Assembly (NCBI RefSeq): GCF_006546985.1
Contig: NZ_VATK01000004.1
Coordinates: 62,001 to 126,000 of the forward strand
From: Bacillus sp. 03113
GTDB taxonomy: Bacteria > Bacillota > Bacilli > Bacillales > Cytobacillaceae
DNA: 64,000 nucleotides
Direction: 5' to 3'
The notes under the pieces were generated by a model. It made no database searches. It saw nothing but the letters and a program-made list of their open reading frames with translations, and had not been told where the DNA came from. Position numbers and translations under genes: made by a program. Shown piece after piece: positions 8,954 through 17,950 of this stretch (its first letter is position 1; the number at the start of each line of letters is the position of its first letter).

Positions 8954-10301
8954 TCTCCACTTTTCTAATAGCAGCTATATAAAAGCCGTCTGATCCAAAG
9001 TGCTGCGGAAGTATTTGCATGTCGAATTCTTTGGCGAGTGGTCGGATGCTATCAGGTAAACGAAGTGGCATTGATCGATCCTCTTCAAATTCTGTATGTT
9101 TGCTTAAAAACTGCTCTATGACATCTTGATTTTCTATACGATCTACCGTACAAGTACTGTAAATAAGAATACCACCTTTTTTTAGCAAAGGGGAAACGGA
9201 TTCCAATAAACTTAGCTGTATCTTTTGTAATTGAAAAATGTCTTCTGCTTGTTTCGTATATTTCATATCAGGCTTTCTTCTCATAACACCTAAGCCTGAG
9301 CATGGTGCATCTAATAAAATTCGATCGAAGGTTTCCTTTTCAAATTGTTCCTTCGCTTTCCGGCTGTCTAATGCCTTCGTTATTATATTGGGAAGGTCTA
9401 ACCGCTCGGCATTTTCACGAATTAGTTTTATTTTATGATCATGCAAATCTAATGAAATAACCTGTCCATTTCGATTCATTTTCTCTGCTATATGAGTGGA
9501 CTTCCCTCCTGGGGCTGCACATGCATCTAGAACCGCATAAGAATGGTCTAATTGAAGAGCATAAGCTACAAGCATAGAGCTTTCATCCTGGATCGTCAAC
9601 AGTCCTTCCCTAAAAGCTTGTGAATGAGCTAAATTTCCTTTTAAACACTTAATCGCTTCTTTCAAAATAGGACTTGGTTCTACTTGATAGCCCTCTTCTA
9701 TTAGTTTTTCTAAACATTTCTCTCTTGATATTTTCGTCACATTGACTCTTGCTGTCTGAAAAGGTGCAGTTAAGTTCAGTTCGCACATTTTTTCAGTTTC
9801 ATTATATCCTAACTGTTCGACCCACCTCTTTACAAGCCAGCTAGGGTGACTTGTACGAATTGAGAGCCTTTCTATTGGATCTTTCACATCTTCTAATGAA
9901 GGAAGACCTTCTCTTTGAATGGACCTAAGCACACCATTTACCATGGATGTAATCCCTTTATGTCCTCTTCTCTTAGCAATTTCTACCCCTTCAAAAACAG
10001 CCGCTCTATCCGGTATTTTATCCAAGTAAACCATTTGATAAAGGGTTAATCTTAATAAATTTAAAACCCAGCTCTCTATTTTATTCTTCTTTTTTAGAAA
10101 GGGCTGTAAATAGAAATCAAGTGTCATTTTTCTTTGCAGCGTACCATAAACAAGTTCAGTTAATAAACCAATATCTTTTGCATCCACCTTATGTTTATTA
10201 ATAGCATTGTTTAATAACAAATTGCTGTATGATTGATTTTTACTTATCGTTTCTAGAAGATCTAGTGCTGTTTCTCGAACATTGTTTTTTTTCTTATTCA
10301 T
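8946..10301 (-). CDS. rsmB: 16S rRNA m5C967 methyltransferase RsmB
   Basis: RsmB methylates C967 of 16S rRNA using SAM. The 451 residues comprise an N-terminal NusB-like RNA-binding domain (about 1-140) and a Rossmann methyltransferase domain with [32 protein letters not shown] and STCT; the two cysteines in PCSG and STCT are the catalytic pair. Its start lies 8 nt inside the end of fmt, as in B. subtilis. The last codons and the TGA stop coincide with the edge of repeat module B, so the C-terminal residues VETP may have been set by repeat insertion. Confidence 0.95.
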   Translation of the reverse strand: MNKKKNNVRETALDLLETISKNQSYSNLLLNNAINKHKVDAKDIGLLTELVYGTLQRKMTLDFYLQPFLKKKNKIESWVLNLLRLTLYQMVYLDKIPDRAAVFEGVEIAKRRGHKGITSMVNGVLRSIQREGLPSLEDVKDPIERLSIRTSHPSWLVKRWVEQLGYNETEKMCELNLTAPFQTARVNVTKISREKCLEKLIEEGYQVEPSPILKEAIKCLKGNLAHSQAFREGLLTIQDESSMLVAYALQLDHSYAVLDACAAPGGKSTHIAEKMNRNGQVISLDLHDHKIKLIRENAERLDLPNIITKALDSRKAKEQFEKETFDRILLDAPCSGLGVMRRKPDMKYTKQAEDIFQLQKIQLSLLESVSPLLKKGGILIYSTCTVDRIENQDVIEQFLSKHTEFEEDRSMPLRLPDSIRPLAKEFDMQILPQHFGSDGFYIAAIRKVETP

Positions 10302-11247
10302 TTAGATCTCCTAACTGATCTCCGATCGCTAGCTGAGAGCCAGCCCCACGAAGAAATTCTGCGGCTGTCATCTTTTTCTTTCCAGATGGTTGTAGCTCTA
10401 TAATTTTCAAAGCTGTATCATTCCCAGTTGCAACCGTGAAGCTCTCTTCATCAATGTCTATAATCGTTCCTGGAGAAAGATTTGCTGAAGTATGTGATTT
10501 TTCTGCCCACCATACCTTTACAATTCCTTTATGAAGAGTAGTATAGGCTACCGGCCATGGATTTAAGCCTCTAATTTGGTTATATATCTCTTCTCCAGAT
10601 CTTGACCAATTAATTTTTTCATCTGATCTTTTAATATTTGAAGCGAAGGTTGCCTGTTCTTCATCCTGCTTAATTGCTGTTAACTGTCCTGCCAATAGCT
10701 TTGGCAATGTCTCAGATAAAAGATTAGAACCAGCCAAACTCAATTTATCATGCAAAATTCCCACAGTATCTCTTTCTTCTATCGGTACTTCTACCTGTGT
10801 TAATATGTCACCAGCATCTAGTTTTTCAGCCATGTACATAATCGTAATCCCTGTTTTTTCTTTTCCTTGAAGGATAGAATAATGAATTGGCGCTCCACCT
10901 CTTAGCTCTGGAAGCAAAGAAGCATGGACATTAATACAACCATATTTTGGATATTCCAATAGCTCATTTGGTAAAATCTGTCCAAAAGCAGCTGTTACAA
11001 TTAAGTCGGGCTCTAGAGCGATAATCTTTTCCAATTCAGCTTTTTCTCGAATTTTATCTGGTTGATAGACAGGAATTCCTTGGTTTAATGCTTCTACCTT
11101 TACAGGTGGCGGAGTAAGGATTTTTTTTCTCCCAACCGGTCGATCAGGCTGAGTCACTACAGCAATAACTTCAAAGCCATCCTCAATAATTTGTTTTAAA
11201 ACGGGAACTGAAAAATCAGGTGTACCCATAAAGACGATTCGTGTCAT
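10294..11247 (-). CDS. fmt: Methionyl-tRNA formyltransferase
   Basis: Fmt formylates initiator Met-tRNA from 10-formyl-tetrahydrofolate. The 317-residue protein begins [17 protein letters not shown] and contains the catalytic [18 protein letters not shown] stretch; the family more often has RGAAPI, and Gly here is a mild variation. The C-terminal OB-like tRNA-binding domain follows. The ATG overlaps the def stop by 4 nt and the fmt 3' end overlaps rsmB by 8 nt, giving the tightly coupled def-fmt-rsmB series. Confidence 0.96.
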   Translation of the reverse strand: MTRIVFMGTPDFSVPVLKQIIEDGFEVIAVVTQPDRPVGRKKILTPPPVKVEALNQGIPVYQPDKIREKAELEKIIALEPDLIVTAAFGQILPNELLEYPKYGCINVHASLLPELRGGAPIHYSILQGKEKTGITIMYMAEKLDAGDILTQVEVPIEERDTVGILHDKLSLAGSNLLSETLPKLLAGQLTAIKQDEEQATFASNIKRSDEKINWSRSGEEIYNQIRGLNPWPVAYTTLHKGIVKVWWAEKSHTSANLSPGTIIDIDEESFTVATGNDTALKIIELQPSGKKKMTAAEFLRGAGSQLAIGDQLGDLNE

Positions 11248-11729
11248 TCATTTTCCAACCTTTCTAGCTCTTCTTCTTCAATATATCGAATAACCTTTGA
11301 TGTAAAAAGAATTCCTTCTAAATGATCCATCTCATGCTGAATGGCTCTTGCTAAAAATCCTTCTGCTTCAAGAGTATAGCTCTTCCCTTTTCGATTTTGA
11401 GCTTTAATTTTGACGTAGTTAGGTCTTGACACTTTACCATATAAACCTGGAAAACTTAAACATCCTTCAGGATCTGTTTGTTCTCCTTCTGTTTTGATGA
11501 TTTCAGGATTTATTAATTCAATCGTTCCAGATTCATCGTCAATATCGACAATCGCAATTCTTTTTTTTATCCCAATTTGTGGTGCTGCTAATCCTACTCC
11601 ATCAAATTCAATCATGGTATCATACATATCGTCTAATAGTTTCCCCAGCTTTCGATCAAAAACCGTAACTGGATCACAAACTTCTTGAAGGATCGTAGCT
11701 GGAAAGGTGACTATTTTTTTAACAGTCAA
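11244..11729 (-). CDS. def: Peptide deformylase
   Basis: Def removes the formyl group from nascent proteins and is the partner of fmt. The 161-residue product contains all three metalloenzyme motifs: [10 protein letters not shown] (44-53), EGCLSFP (Cys90 is a metal ligand) and QHEMDH (131-136, two His ligands and the catalytic Glu). The start is TTG at 11729, supported by AGGAGG about 9 nt upstream and by no better in-frame ATG. The short form, without the large insertion of type 2 enzymes, is like B. subtilis Def. Confidence 0.95.
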   Translation of the reverse strand: MTVKKIVTFPATILQEVCDPVTVFDRKLGKLLDDMYDTMIEFDGVGLAAPQIGIKKRIAIVDIDDESGTIELINPEIIKTEGEQTDPEGCLSFPGLYGKVSRPNYVKIKAQNRKGKSYTLEAEGFLARAIQHEMDHLEGILFTSKVIRYIEEEELERLENE

Positions 11730-11760
11730 TTGGTTTAACCTCCTAAGATGAAAACATTTG

Positions 11761-11788
11761 AGTAGCCTTTTTAGTGAGTACGGCTACT
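11761..11788 (-). terminator. Hairpin between priA and def
   Basis: A 7-bp stem AGTAGCC / GGCTACT lies in the 142-base gap between priA and def. On the minus strand it is followed by a mixed CAAATGTTTTC rather than a clean T-run. It may be a weak terminator or attenuator separating priA from def; this is inference. Confidence 0.4.
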
Positions 11789-11871
11789 ATATCTCATTTT
11801 CTTACAGATGTGATTCAAAATCAGTGGAGTAGAAATCTACCTCATACTCCCGATCATCCACCTATAATAAC

Positions 11872-14286
11872 TTACATTAATAGATAAGGATTTACATCTA
11901 TTGAGATTTGCAATCCGTTTGTCGTAAATTCGTTTTGATAATGATCGACAATGCTTTTAAGCACTTTTGCAAGATCAGGTTCATGCTTGTATTTTATCAA
12001 ACACTGATATCGATATCTATTTTTTATCCGAGAAATCGGCGATGCCACTGGTCCTAACACAACCGTTTGTTCTGATAGCTTAGAACGTACAAATGCTGTA
12101 ATTTTCTCTGTAACAGATACAGCTTTTAAAAGTTGTTCATGGCTAACCGTAATAAGTGAAATATAATAAAAAGGAGGATATTTATGAACCTTTCTCATCA
12201 TCATTTCTCTATCAAAAAAGAGATCATAATCTTGATCAGCTGCTAGCTCGATACTGTAATGCTCTGGTGAATATGTTTGGATAACAACTTCTCCAGCAAG
12301 CTTATGCCTGCCTGCCCGTCCGCTTACTTGAGTTAATAACTGAAATGTTTTTTCTGAGGAGCGAAAATCTGGCAGTCGAAGCATCGTATCTGCAGATAAA
12401 ACACCGACCAGTGTAATATTTGGAAAATCAAGCCCTTTCGCAATCATTTGTGTCCCTAAAAGGATATCTGCATTTCCCTTTTGAAATTCATTCAATAATC
12501 GTTCGTGGGATCCTTTACGAGTGGTGGTATCGACATCCATTCGAATGACCTTCGCTTCAGGAAGTATCTTTCCAAGCTCCTCTTCCACCTTTTGAGTACC
12601 TGTTCCAAAATAACGTATATGCTCGCTATTACAAATAGGGCAAATACTTGGTACTCTTTCTTCATACCCACAATAATGACATTTCATTTGATCCTGAAAC
12701 CGATGATACGTTAACGAAATATCACAATGTGGACAATTGACAACATGACCACAATCCCTGCACATGACAAAAGATGAGTGACCTCTTTTATTTAAAAACA
12801 AAACCGTCTGTTCTTTTTTGTCTATACGAAGTTTTAGCTTTTCTAATAAAGAGCGAGAAAACATGGATCGATTTCCCTCTCGAAGCTCTTCCCTCATATC
12901 AACGATTTCAACATTTGGAAGAGCCCGATTGTTTATTCTATTCGAAAGTGTTAAAAGTTCATAAACTCCTTTTTTTGCGCGGGCAAAAGATTCTAAAGAA
13001 GGAGTAGCACTTCCCAACACAACCGGACATTGATGACTTATCGCCCGTTTTATCGCTACATCTCTCGCATGATATTTTGGGTTTTCTTCTTGCTTATAGC
13101 TTGTTTCATGTTCTTCATCAATAATAATAATTCCAAGATTGTCAAATGGAGCAAATATAGCAGATCTTGCTCCAACAACTACTTTTACTTCTTTTCTATG
13201 AATCTTTCTCCATTCATCATATTTTTCACCTGCTGACAATCCACTGTGTAGAACAGCGACTAAATCTCCAAACCTTTCTTTAAATCTTGTGACCATTTGT
13301 GGAGTTAAAGAGATTTCAGGTACCAGTACAATCGATTCCTTGCCTTTTTGTAAAACATTTTGGATCGATTGCAGGTAAACTTCTGTCTTTCCACTGCCTG
13401 TTACCCCATATAAAAGAAAGACTTTGTGCTGATGATTGTCAATACAACTTAATATAGGTGTTATTGCTTCATTTTGCGGTTTACTTAACTCTAACGGCTG
13501 TTTTTTTTCATATAGTCGATTAGCAAAAGGATCTCGGTAAACTTCTTGCTCGTTTTCAATAAGAATGCCTTTTTGAACAAGCCCTTTAATAACAGAAGTG
13601 GTAATCATAAGAGTGGAGAGAAGCTCACTTTGCTCAATAGGCTGATGATGAATGATAAAAAAATCGAGGACCATATGTTGCTTGGATGCTTGAGGGGAAA
13701 GGCTGCGTTTCTTTTCTATCAACTCCTCTACTGTAAGAGCAGGGAGTAAATGCTTTTTCATTTTTTTCTTTACACGTTCCCTTACCTCATAAAGAACCTC
13801 GACTTTTCCACGCTTAGCTTCCTTTTGTAGTAAGTGTAAATAATCAGCGTTAACAGCTTCCTCCCAAGATCTCGTATGAGCTTCTTTAAACCAATGTCCT
13901 AACTCCTTCGGCAGTGAAGCTATTGCATCGGGATGAACAAGTTTTATTTTCTTTTCATACTTTGCTTTTAATGCAGCTGGCAGCATTGCTTGAAAAGAAG
14001 AGATCTTAAAGCACATCGTTTGCTCTGTTAACCAATTTCCTAAGGACAAAAGCTCCTCATTTAATATGGGCACCAAGTCCATGGGTTCAATGATTTCTCT
14101 TAGTTTATTAAAAGTCGAAGATTCGGTTACTGAAACAACAAAGCCCTGTATATTTCGCGGGCCAAAGGGAACAATGACTCTCATTCCAGGCTGAATGGTA
14201 TCTTCAAAATGCACTGGAATGAGGTAATCATAAGGTTTATCCGTTTGCTTGGTTGGAACATCAACAATAACTTGAGCTACTCTCAT
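11872..14286 (-). CDS. priA: Primosomal replication restart helicase PriA
   Basis: PriA is the 3'-5' superfamily-2 helicase that reloads the replisome at stalled forks. The 804 residues show the N-terminal 3'-end-binding domain (MRVAQVIVDVPTKQTDKPYDY), Walker A GVTGSGKTEVYL, the DEEH box, helicase motif III GSATPSLES, a cysteine-rich zinc module with CRDCGHVVNCPHC and CHYCGY…CPIC, and C-terminal motifs GTQMIAKGLDFP and QVSGRAGR. Its ATG overlaps the coaBC stop as ATGA. Confidence 0.97.
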   Translation of the reverse strand: MRVAQVIVDVPTKQTDKPYDYLIPVHFEDTIQPGMRVIVPFGPRNIQGFVVSVTESSTFNKLREIIEPMDLVPILNEELLSLGNWLTEQTMCFKISSFQAMLPAALKAKYEKKIKLVHPDAIASLPKELGHWFKEAHTRSWEEAVNADYLHLLQKEAKRGKVEVLYEVRERVKKKMKKHLLPALTVEELIEKKRSLSPQASKQHMVLDFFIIHHQPIEQSELLSTLMITTSVIKGLVQKGILIENEQEVYRDPFANRLYEKKQPLELSKPQNEAITPILSCIDNHQHKVFLLYGVTGSGKTEVYLQSIQNVLQKGKESIVLVPEISLTPQMVTRFKERFGDLVAVLHSGLSAGEKYDEWRKIHRKEVKVVVGARSAIFAPFDNLGIIIIDEEHETSYKQEENPKYHARDVAIKRAISHQCPVVLGSATPSLESFARAKKGVYELLTLSNRINNRALPNVEIVDMREELREGNRSMFSRSLLEKLKLRIDKKEQTVLFLNKRGHSSFVMCRDCGHVVNCPHCDISLTYHRFQDQMKCHYCGYEERVPSICPICNSEHIRYFGTGTQKVEEELGKILPEAKVIRMDVDTTTRKGSHERLLNEFQKGNADILLGTQMIAKGLDFPNITLVGVLSADTMLRLPDFRSSEKTFQLLTQVSGRAGRHKLAGEVVIQTYSPEHYSIELAADQDYDLFFDREMMMRKVHKYPPFYYISLITVSHEQLLKAVSVTEKITAFVRSKLSEQTVVLGPVASPISRIKNRYRYQCLIKYKHEPDLAKVLKSIVDHYQNEFTTNGLQISIDVNPYLLM

Positions 14287-15491
14287 TTCTGATGCTCCTC
14301 AATCCATTTTACAGCCTCGTTCAATATGTTCCATGCAACCTCTTTTTTAGATAGAATAGGAAGTTCTATGATTTGCCCATCTCGCTTATAAATAGTCACA
14401 ATGTTCGTATCCGTTTCGAAGCCTGCTCCATTGGAATTAACGTTATTAGCAACAATCATATCAGCATTCTTTTTCCTTAATTTCTCTTTCGCATATTCCT
14501 CTACATGATCCGTCTCTGCAGCAAATCCAATTAATAATTGATGATCCCTGCGCTTCCCCAGCTCTAATAAAATATCTTTCGTTCTTTCAAGCTCAAGCAG
14601 CTTATCTCCTGGTTCTTTTTTTACCTTGTGTGTGAATGTTACTTTTGGTCGGTAATCACTTACAGCTGCAGTTTTCACGACAATCGTTGCTAGCTCAAAA
14701 TGATTCATAACAGCTTGATACATTTCCTCAGCACTTTCGACTTGAATAACATCTACATCGGCAGGAGGTAAAATGGTAGTCGGCCCAGTTACAAGGATCA
14801 CCTTCGCTCCTGCCTTTTTCGCTTGCTCTGCAATGGCATAGCCCATCTTTCCAGTTGAATGATTTGTAAGAAATCGTACAGGATCGACCTTTTCTCTTGT
14901 AGGACCCGCTGTAATCAATACCGTTTGTCCAGATAAATCAATAGGAGAACTTGAAAAAAAATCTTGTAGTATAGAAACAATGTTTTCTGGTTCCTCAAGT
15001 CTCCCTTTTCCAACATAGCCACAGGCTAAATATCCTTCGCTTGGTTCAATGAAACGGTAGCCATATTCATATAATGTCTGAATATTTTTTTTCACAGCTG
15101 GATGATCATACATGTGCACATTCATGGCAGGTGCGATCCAAACTGGGGCTGTCGCAGCAAGCAAGGTGGTAGAAACCATATTATCCGCGATTCCATTTGC
15201 AAGCTTCCCAATCGTATTAGCAGTAGCTGGAGCGACTACTATTAAATCCGGCCAATCCGCTAAATCAATGTGCGCAATGACTTTTGGATTTTTCTCATCA
15301 AACGTATCAATATAAACATCATTTTTCGATAAGGCTTGAAACGTTAACGGAGGGACAAATTTAGCAGCTGCTTCTGTTAATAGCACTTTCACTTCAGCAC
15401 CTGCTTGAACAATTTTGCTAGTTAATGCTGCAGCCTTATAAACAGCGATTCCTCCTGTGACACATAGTAATATCTTTTTTCCAGTCAGCAT
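14283..15491 (-). CDS. coaBC: Bifunctional phosphopantothenoylcysteine decarboxylase/synthetase CoaBC
   Basis: CoaBC performs two coenzyme A steps: CTP-dependent joining of cysteine to phosphopantothenate and FMN-dependent decarboxylation. The 402-residue protein has an N-terminal CoaC flavoprotein half (GGIAVYKAAALTSK, PAMNVHMYDHP, LACGYVGKGRL) and a C-terminal CoaB half (TAGPTREKVDPVRFLTNHSTGKMG, KTAAVSDYRP). The ATG at 15491 was chosen for its nearby GGGAG site and homologue length; nine extra residues would be needed to reach the next upstream start. Confidence 0.96.
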   Translation of the reverse strand: MLTGKKILLCVTGGIAVYKAAALTSKIVQAGAEVKVLLTEAAAKFVPPLTFQALSKNDVYIDTFDEKNPKVIAHIDLADWPDLIVVAPATANTIGKLANGIADNMVSTTLLAATAPVWIAPAMNVHMYDHPAVKKNIQTLYEYGYRFIEPSEGYLACGYVGKGRLEEPENIVSILQDFFSSSPIDLSGQTVLITAGPTREKVDPVRFLTNHSTGKMGYAIAEQAKKAGAKVILVTGPTTILPPADVDVIQVESAEEMYQAVMNHFELATIVVKTAAVSDYRPKVTFTHKVKKEPGDKLLELERTKDILLELGKRRDHQLLIGFAAETDHVEEYAKEKLRKKNADMIVANNVNSNGAGFETDTNIVTIYKRDGQIIELPILSKKEVAWNILNEAVKWIEEHQK

Positions 15492-15561
15492 TTTCAGACC
15501 ATCTCCCACTATGATCAAAACTCTTATCTCTTTTTTACAACTAACCTATCATTATGTGCAA

Positions 15562-15584
15562 GAAAAAGGCTGACAAAGTCAGCC
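15562..15584 (-). terminator. Terminator after rpoZ
   Basis: The minus strand reads GGCTGAC-TTT-GTCAGCC followed by TTTTTC directly after the rpoZ stop. It should end the remA-gmk-rpoZ transcript, so coaBC-priA probably starts from its own promoter. Confidence 0.85.
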
Positions 15585-15590
15585 CCTTCA

Positions 15591-15812
15591 TTATTCTTCT
15601 ATTCCATCCTCTTTGCGATCTGCCAATCTATAATACAGTCTTTCTGCATTAATTTCTTCAAGAGCTTTTCCCACATTTTTATGGGAAATATATTTATTTA
15701 ACAATTGCTTATCATTCAGTTGAAGCTTTCGCGCACGCTTTGCAGCGACAGAAACTAATGAATATTTGGAATCTATTTTTGTTAATAAAGAATCAATTGA
15801 TGGATTTAACAT
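15591..15812 (-). CDS. rpoZ: RNA polymerase omega subunit
   Basis: Omega binds the beta-prime C-terminus and helps RNA polymerase assembly. The 73-residue product begins [20 protein letters not shown] and contains the conserved AAKRARKLQ and VGKALEEI segments. It starts 2 nt after the gmk stop and is followed by a strong terminator. The gmk-rpoZ pairing is the general Firmicutes arrangement. Confidence 0.96.
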   Translation of the reverse strand: MLNPSIDSLLTKIDSKYSLVSVAAKRARKLQLNDKQLLNKYISHKNVGKALEEINAERLYYRLADRKEDGIEE

Positions 15813-15814
15813 CG

Positions 15815-16432
<618 letters not shown>

Positions 16433-16438
16433 TTAATC

Positions 16439-16702
16439 CTACCCTTCATCCAAGATTTCATCCCGATCGTTTAGCCGGTGAGCAACCGTTTCTGGCTGAA
16501 CCGCTGAGAGAATAATATGATCACTATCCATGATGATGACTGCTCTGGTACGTCTTCCGAACGTTGCATCTATTAACGTACCACGATCTCTTGCGTCTTG
16601 AATAATTCTCTTAATTGGTGCTGATTCAGGACTAACAATTGAAATGATTCGATTGGCTGAAACAATATTGCCAAATCCGATATTAATAAGCTTAATTGGC
16701 AT
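16439..16702 (-). CDS. remA: Extracellular matrix regulator RemA
   Basis: RemA is a small DNA-binding protein that assembles into rings and activates biofilm-matrix and osmoprotection operons in B. subtilis. The 87-residue product begins [20 protein letters not shown] and contains [23 protein letters not shown], which carries the arginines implicated in DNA binding. The yloC-remA-gmk order is conserved in Bacillus. Confidence 0.94.
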   Translation of the reverse strand: MPIKLINIGFGNIVSANRIISIVSPESAPIKRIIQDARDRGTLIDATFGRRTRAVIIMDSDHIILSAVQPETVAHRLNDRDEILDEG

Positions 16703-16762
16703 AGCCGCCCTCCAGTCATTAGATCCTTATTTTGACCCTGTCTTTCTAATTCTAAACGATTT

Positions 16763-17638
16763 TTATTCGATATTTTGCACTTGCTCTTTCATTTTTTCTA
16801 GTAAGCTTTTCATTTCTACGACTTCATTTCCAATCGTGGCATGATTTGCTTTCGCCCCAATTGTATTGACCTCTCGATTCATCTCTTGTAAAAGAAAGTC
16901 CATTTTACGTCCAATTGGTTCATTTAATAATAGCGTATTTGAAAATTGCTTAATATGACTAAGAAGCCTTGTTAACTCTTCATTTATGTCTGCTTTATCG
17001 CTAAAAATAGCAACTTCAGATAAAATTCTTGCCTCATCAACCATCTCATCTAAAAACTCATTCATTTTCTTTCTTAGCTTCTCTTCATACTGTAAAATAA
17101 CCTGCGGGGAAAATTCTTTTAAAGTTTCAATTCCTTTTTCCAGTGTATGTAGATGAAGTAAAATATCTTTCTCTAAATGTGCCCCTTCAATCAATCTCAT
17201 TTTCTTCAGCTGTTTAGCTGCCTCTTCAACTGCTTCAAGTAGGAGCAAATTCAGCTCAGGGCTATCCTCTTCCTGTTCTTCTATATGAATTAAATCATCT
17301 CTGTTTAGTAATTCATGTAAAGAAACGTTGTCTTTCAACTGGAATTTTTCTCTAATCGCAGTTACTGCTTCCACATATTTTTGCAGCAGATCCCAATCAA
17401 CCTTTACCTTTTGGTGAACCAAGCCTTCACCTTCAACTGTTACAAAAACTTCAACTCTTCCTCTATGTATGAAATTTGAAAGCTTCTTCTTTAGCTTATC
17501 TTCCATTTTCAAAAATTGTCTTGGCATTCGAAAATGATATTCACTAAAGCGGTGATTAACCGTTTTCACTTCAACGATTACGGAACAAGAACCTGACTCT
17601 TTTTTGCTCCTTCCAAATCCTGTCATGCTTACGACCAT
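16763..17638 (-). CDS. yloC: YicC/YloC family endoribonuclease
   Basis: A 291-residue YicC/YloC protein, the same length as the B. subtilis member; that family has been reported to act as an endoribonuclease. The N-terminus MVVSMTGFGRSKKE and the C-terminal region with EAVEEAAKQL, FSDKADINEELTRLLSHI and GRKMDFLLQEMNREVNTIGAKA are diagnostic; the last segment is the most conserved in the family. The ATG at 17638 is used because GGAAGTGA precedes it. The gene upstream of remA and gmk is normally yloC. Confidence 0.93.
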   Translation of the reverse strand: MVVSMTGFGRSKKESGSCSVIVEVKTVNHRFSEYHFRMPRQFLKMEDKLKKKLSNFIHRGRVEVFVTVEGEGLVHQKVKVDWDLLQKYVEAVTAIREKFQLKDNVSLHELLNRDDLIHIEEQEEDSPELNLLLLEAVEEAAKQLKKMRLIEGAHLEKDILLHLHTLEKGIETLKEFSPQVILQYEEKLRKKMNEFLDEMVDEARILSEVAIFSDKADINEELTRLLSHIKQFSNTLLLNEPIGRKMDFLLQEMNREVNTIGAKANHATIGNEVVEMKSLLEKMKEQVQNIE

Positions 17639-17715
17639 TTCTTTCACTTCCAATCTTGAAAAAAGTCGTGCCCAAAGGTGTTCACTTTCCTTTCATTCTA
17701 TCACTGCTAAGTTTA

Positions 17716-17900
17716 GAACAAAAGCGCAAGTGCTCTGTTTAGCCCTGACAAGCATAAGGCGAAGCACACAGGAAATCCTGATTTCTGGAGTGATTTGACT
17801 TATGACTCGAGGGGCTGGGCTCTGGCCGATTAAAAAACGCCACATCCGCATGTCTTCATCGGCACTAGTACGTCCTGTACGTCGAAGCTAGACGAACAAA
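17716..17900. repeat. Composite dispersed repeat copy 2 (module C then module A)
   Basis: This lies in the 312-base yloB-yloC gap and is the only notable content there. Module C (17716-17822) has an imperfect long hairpin built from AGCATAAG… pairing with …CTTATGACT and AGGAAATC pairing with GATTTCT. Module A in forward orientation (17822-17893) reads CGGCCGATT-like start, CGCCAC…, ATCGGCACTAGTACGTCCTGTACGTC, then the shared GAAGCTAGAC tail. The element ends in GAACAAAAG, also found near the module C start. Confidence 0.85.
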
Positions 17901-17950
17901 AGAAAAGTAATAGAGATTTTTCCCTACTACCTTTTGGATTATATCATACT

